A stretch of 64,000 nt of DNA from Hyaloscypha bicolor E (lineage: Eukaryota > Ascomycota > Leotiomycetes > Helotiales > Hyaloscyphaceae): assembly GCF_002865645.1 (NCBI RefSeq), contig NW_020194588.1, positions 474,079 through 538,078 of the forward strand, given 5' to 3'. Of the stretch, positions 59,086-64,000 are shown piece after piece. Both the position numbers and the translations under genes were made by a program. Positions within the stretch are counted from its first letter, which is position 1; every line of letters starts with the position of its first letter. Under the pieces are notes generated by a model. That model was not told the DNA's origin. It ran no database searches and saw nothing but the letters and a program-made list of their open reading frames with translations.

Positions 59086-59690
59086 GATATGTACGATTAT
59101 AAGACCAGGCTTATTTACGGGGGCATTGGAGGTCAAGTCTGAAGGCGTTTTTCATTGTAAAAGTAGGCATGGATTATGAGGAGACTGGCACAGGATTGAA
59201 ATGGGTGGGTGGACGGTGTATAGTGGTTTTGGAGCATCTCGATGAGAATGAAAGGGATTTGAAGCTTGGAATATCTTTCAGTCGTCCCTAATAGGTCATA
59301 TGGTATTCCACATCCTAGAAACAGGAGCTCCCTCTTGGACTCGGGAAGCACACTGGGCGATCTCGTGAAGGACTAAAAAGCGGCACTGAATTTCTAATGT
59401 CTAAAGTCAGGTTGGATCATTTCAGCCACTTCTCTGGGAAAATGTTCCTTCGAGCTGAAGTATATTCAAAGTCACTCTCCTTCTATCTCGGAAATCCCGA
59501 GATACTGTACTTTTACCTCCTGTGAACTCGGAGAGATGTCTAGCTCTCACTTGGGACATTGAAAATTGGTGCCGCTTTTCTGTCCCCCAGTACTGAGGCC
59601 ATTAGCAGGCTAGTCGACAAAACCGAGAAGCGAAAAGTGATTTTCTGATTTTTTGATTTTCGCACCCGTATCCCCCCCCCTATATCTCAC
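59086..59690. other. normal-composition island with a foldback element
   Basis: No gene recognised. It includes the MITE-like inverted repeat and ends at a sharp jump to AT-rich DNA after a C-run near 59670-59680. Confidence 0.45.
59375..59579. mobile_element. MITE-like element, about 205 bases
   Basis: AAAAAGCGGCAC ... AATGTC at the left pairs with GACATTGAAAATT ... GTGCCGCTTTT at the right (about 26 bases, a few mismatches). Size, non-coding centre and terminal inverted repeats fit a miniature element. No certain target duplication. Confidence 0.55.
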
Positions 59691-62600
59691 TAAAAAAAAG
59701 TATAGTATATACGCCTTATTCTCGACTACTCCTAGCCTCCCCTTAGCTTGTATAGTCCGTAAGGCAAATTCTATAAATTATAAGATATATCTCTCTTACT
59801 TTCTATATTCTCTATACTATTTATATTACTTAAATTATCTATATTTTCTTTATCTTCTTCTTTTCTAGTATTTTTATTCTCTTTTATTATAATCTTCTTT
59901 CCTTTTATCTTCTAATCTTATATCTGTTTTTATACTTGCTTTCTATATCTTATAAATAGTTAAGGCTTTAATATAAAGAATTTTATAGATATAGAATAAG
60001 GCTTTCTAGATTTAATAAAATTAGTATTAAATTAATAAAAAGTATAGATTTTACTATTATTATTATATCTGTAATTTATATAAATGCTATTAAAGTTATC
60101 TTTTATAATTATATAGTATTTAAAAGGGCTTTTTAATCTCTTTTTATTACTATAAATAATATAAGTTTAAGAGAATTTTGTTTTATAAATATAAACTAAG
60201 CTTATTTCTAGATTTATTTTACCTTTCTCTAATTTCTTTAGCTTCTTACTTTAATATATCTTTATCTCTCTAACTTTAGCTTTATTATTAATTTACTTTA
60301 CTATTTTAGTAATATTATTAAATAATATAAAAAGATTAAAGTATTATTATAAAGGAAAAAAAAGAAAAGAAAAAGATTATATATAAAAAGAGAATCAAGA
60401 AATAAAGAAGTTTATTAGTTAAATATATTAATAGAAAAAGATATTATAAACTAAATTTGAATTATTAGAGAATATATTATAAATATTATCTTTTTATTTA
60501 TTTATAGCTTTATTATCTTTTCTATTACTTTTGCTTTTATTAAAGCTATTATCTAAAGCTATATTTAATATATTTTTAATAAAAAAAAGCTTTAATAATA
60601 TTATATATTAGAATTAAAGTTATTTTTAAAAGAAGATTAAAATTAAAGCTAAGCTTAAAGCTAATATAACTATATTTTTATTATTTACTTTTAGAATATA
60701 AAGATATATATTTAATATAATTATTTAAACTTAAATGAATTTATAATAAATAATACCTAAAAATAAAAGTATTAGTATTTAATAGCCCTAGATTAAATAT
60801 ATTTAAAATATTAAAAAATTATAATTTTAGATACTATATTATAAAAATAAAAATAAAAATATTTTTTCTTTTATTAATTTATAAAAGCTAAAATATACTA
60901 ATAAAAATTAATTTATATTTAATTTATATAATTAACTTTACTAATTATAAATAATTCGAAGTAATTTGAATTTCTTTAAATCTTTATATATAACTTATTA
61001 TATAAACTTCTATATTTCTATATTTAATAATATTATAATTATAATTTTTAAATAAGAAAAATTCTTTTATTCTAATATATAATTATTAAATTAAAGAAAC
61101 TTAAAAATTTTAAATAATACTTTTTTCTAAAAAATATATATTCTTAATAAATAATAAAAATAAATATAAAATTATATAATAATATAACTATTTTATATTA
61201 GTACTTTTATTTTCTATAAAACTATAATTTTATTTCATTTTTATTTTAAACCCTTTATTTTTCTTTTATATTTTTTTAAATTTTATTATTAATACTAAAA
61301 GCTTTTATTCTTTACTAATATCTTTTCTATTAATACTTTTATTAATATCTTTATTAATACTTCTATTAATATTAAAAGCTAGTATCTAATTACCTTATAA
61401 CTTTCTCTTTTTTTAATATTTCTACTAATAATATTAAAAGCTAGTACCTAATTACTATTTCCGGATTACTTTTATCTAGAACTTATATATTATAAATCTT
61501 TAATTTATTTACTTTTTAAAAAGCTAAATTTTAAATTTTTTTCTTCTTCTAATATTTCCTTCTTTTCTTTTCTAATATCTCTTATATTTTTAAATTTTCT
61601 AAAAGTATTTTTTCTCGAATTTCTATTTAGATTTCTTCGAATTTTAGTATTTGTTTTCTTTTTTTAATACTTATAAAAGCCTTTAGGCTATTACTAAATA
61701 TCTTTATTCTTTATCTTAAAATATATATTAATTTATTTTTATAAGAAATAATTCTTTTTTCTTTAATTTTAATTTCTTTAATATATATTTCTTATTTTTA
61801 GGCTATTTAAATATCCTTATTTACTTTTATAAAATATATATTAATTAATTTTTTAGTTTTCTTATCTTATTTTCTCTTTAATATTACTATATATATATTT
61901 AGTTAATACTAGTTCTTATAATCTATAATTAGACTTTCTATTTATTAAATATTCAAATATTTTATTTTTCTTTTATTATAAATTAAAATTTAAATAGTAT
62001 TTATCTTAAATATTTATAATTTTAAATATATAAGATTTCTATAAATCTTTCGGAATTATAAACTAGCTTATTTTAATTTGGAAAAGCTTTTTCGAGAATA
62101 TTTTAGAAATTATTATATTTATTATAATCTCTTTTAAAAATTAAAATAATATAAATAATTCTAGTCTATTTTCTTTTTATAAAACAAACTACTATTCTAA
62201 ATCTATATAAAAGTTCTAATTATTTCTCGAATTAAAATATAAATATCTTTTATTTCTATTAAATTAGATATAATAAATAATAAATATCTTTAAGCTAAAG
62301 TATAATACTAGTTAAGTACTAAGATTTCCTATATTTTATAAGATATTATTTATAGATTTTCTAATTAATAAATTTTAGCTAATAGCTAAGAAATTTATTA
62401 GCTATTTTATTTAAAGCTTTTAAAAGCAGGAAATTACTTTAATAAAAACTTAGTATTAAAAATAGATTTAACTAATTAATTTAAATAAATAATTTTATAT
62501 AATGAATTCAAGTTTCTATTTCTAATTATATAAGTTATAATATATAATAAATTTAAACTTTTCTTAAATTATTTTTAGAAAAATTAGTAAGCTTTTTTAA

Positions 62601-63905
62601 ATAGACTTATTAAGGCCTTAGTTTTTAAAGATATTAGTCTAGCTTTCTTATTTCTTTTTTAGATAATAGTTCGGCTTTTAGAAATTATATATAAATATTA
62701 AAATAAATAAAAAATATATATTATATATATTTTCTAAATAAATTAGAATAAAACTTATAGAATTCCCGTTATAATATTAAATCTATAATACTAGCTAGTA
62801 AAGACTTTAATAACCTTAATAAAACTTGAATTACAAGCCTAGTTCTTAGATTTCTCGCTTAACTTAAAAATTAAATAGTCTATAATAGATTATTTATTAT
62901 AAAATATATTATACTTTTTTTTAAAAAAATACTAGATACTAGTAATAGTTTAAAAGCCCTAAAGTCCTTAAGACTTTTCGTGAGTTTCAGGCTTTAGAGC
63001 TTTTCTATAGCTAACTAGTTATATAAAATTACTAATTATATAAATCTAGTATTAATATAAAGTAATTAGTAACTTTATATATAAATATAATATAGTTTTT
63101 AATATAACTAATTTAATATATTATATATTTATATATAAATACTTATAATTTTATTATTATAATATAATATATTCTTAATATAAAAGTCTTTTTATATCTT
63201 CTTTTCTTAATAATAAGAAAATATTACTAATAAATAAATTCTCTAAATATAAGATATAATATATAAATAAATTAGACTTTTAAAAGCCTTTTTTATATTA
63301 AAGGCAAAATATATAATATAGTTTAAATATTAAATTTAAAAAACAAAAAATTATAAAAACTCTAATAATTATAAAAGTATTAAATTTAGTAATCTAACTT
63401 TTAAATTATATAAGAACTAATTAAAAAATATTACTTTAAAATATTAATTATAAATTTCAAATATATATATATTTATAAGAAAATAAGACCTAAAATAGTA
63501 CTAAGCTAATTATAATATATAAGAAAAAGTATATTAGATATTAGATTTATTCTTTCTTAATTACCTTAATCTTAATAAATATTTATATATAATTTATTAG
63601 ATTTTATATAATAGATTTACTTAGGAAAAATAAGATTAATTAGTCTAAAAAGTTTAATAATAATAATTAGACTTTTATCTAATATAATAAGCAAAGTATT
63701 AGTAATAGCCCGGATATTTTAGATTTTACTTATAAAGCTAAAGATATTACATTTATTAATTCTTTATATTTAATTAAAAATATATAATATATTTGTATTT
63801 TTAATATACTTATTATTATAAAATAATACTTAAATAGTCTATAAGATTAATTATAGTTCCTTTTACTAAAAAAAAGAATAATAAAATTTAAAAAAATCTA
63901 ATAGC

Positions 63906-63910
<5 letters not shown>
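59691..63910. other. AT-rich, RIP-like block, no frame recognised
   Basis: Extremely AT-rich with almost no CpG and stops in all frames. By analogy with the two other blocks it is probably degraded transposon sequence, but no terminal repeat or protein fossil could be identified and the right end is outside the window. Confidence 0.5.

Positions 63911-64000
<90 letters not shown>
63911..64000. repeat. ATT trinucleotide microsatellite
   Basis: About 30 uninterrupted copies of TTA/ATT up to the window edge, so the real array is longer. Confidence 0.95.

Noticed and set aside
63911..64000. ATT repeat as a telomere or centromere signature
   Set aside because: The unit is a simple trinucleotide, not the fungal telomere repeat TTAGGG, and no subtelomeric gene pattern is visible.

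Overview
This window reads as nuclear DNA of a filamentous ascomycete (Pezizomycotina). Genes carry short introns of about 40-90 bases with GTAAGT/GTATGT-type donors. The gene families are typical: HET-domain proteins, a PTH11/rhodopsin-like membrane protein, a sedolisin protease, a GMC oxidoreductase, a Dal5-type MFS carrier and a Dfg5/Dcw1-type GH76 enzyme. Long, extremely AT-rich blocks carry the stop-codon signature of repeat-induced point mutation (RIP). A leotiomycete is my guess from overall flavour, not something the sequence proves.

Layout. 0-18 kb: a GMC oxidoreductase cut by the left edge (-), a rhodopsin-domain membrane protein with two nonsense codons (+), a HET-domain gene broken by frameshifts (+), an intact sedolisin (+), a 60-residue spliced ORF (-), a large glycoprotein-like membrane protein (+) and a two-finger C2H2 protein (-). 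19.3-23.6 kb: an AT-rich element with long terminal inverted repeats. 24.6-24.8 kb: a MITE-like element just upstream of a second HET gene (25.3-27.5 kb), which has one in-frame TAG near its C-terminal part. 27.9-49.4 kb: the gene-rich core, with a polytopic membrane protein, a GNAT acetyltransferase, the ER-lumenal Hsp70 LHS1 (ending HDEL), an MFS carrier, an FAD monooxygenase, a coiled-coil protein, a membrane protein and a GH76 mannosidase-like enzyme. 49.7-50.0 kb: the broken tail of a sugar transporter. 50.5-59.1 kb: a RIP-damaged reading frame split by a ~7 kb AT-rich element with terminal inverted repeats. That element holds a fossil LINE reverse transcriptase on the minus strand. 59.7-64 kb: another AT-rich block, running into an ATT microsatellite at the right edge.

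How parts relate. Most genes are independent housekeeping or accessory genes and I see no convincing biosynthetic cluster. The MFS carrier and FAD monooxygenase are adjacent and codirectional and might form a small uptake/catabolism pair. The main theme is genome defence and decay. Three AT-rich blocks, several foldback elements and at least five damaged genes sit together, and several damaged genes carry premature stops of the C-to-T (or G-to-A) type expected from RIP or RIP leakage. I found no CRISPR, no tRNA or rRNA gene and no clearly new biochemical system.
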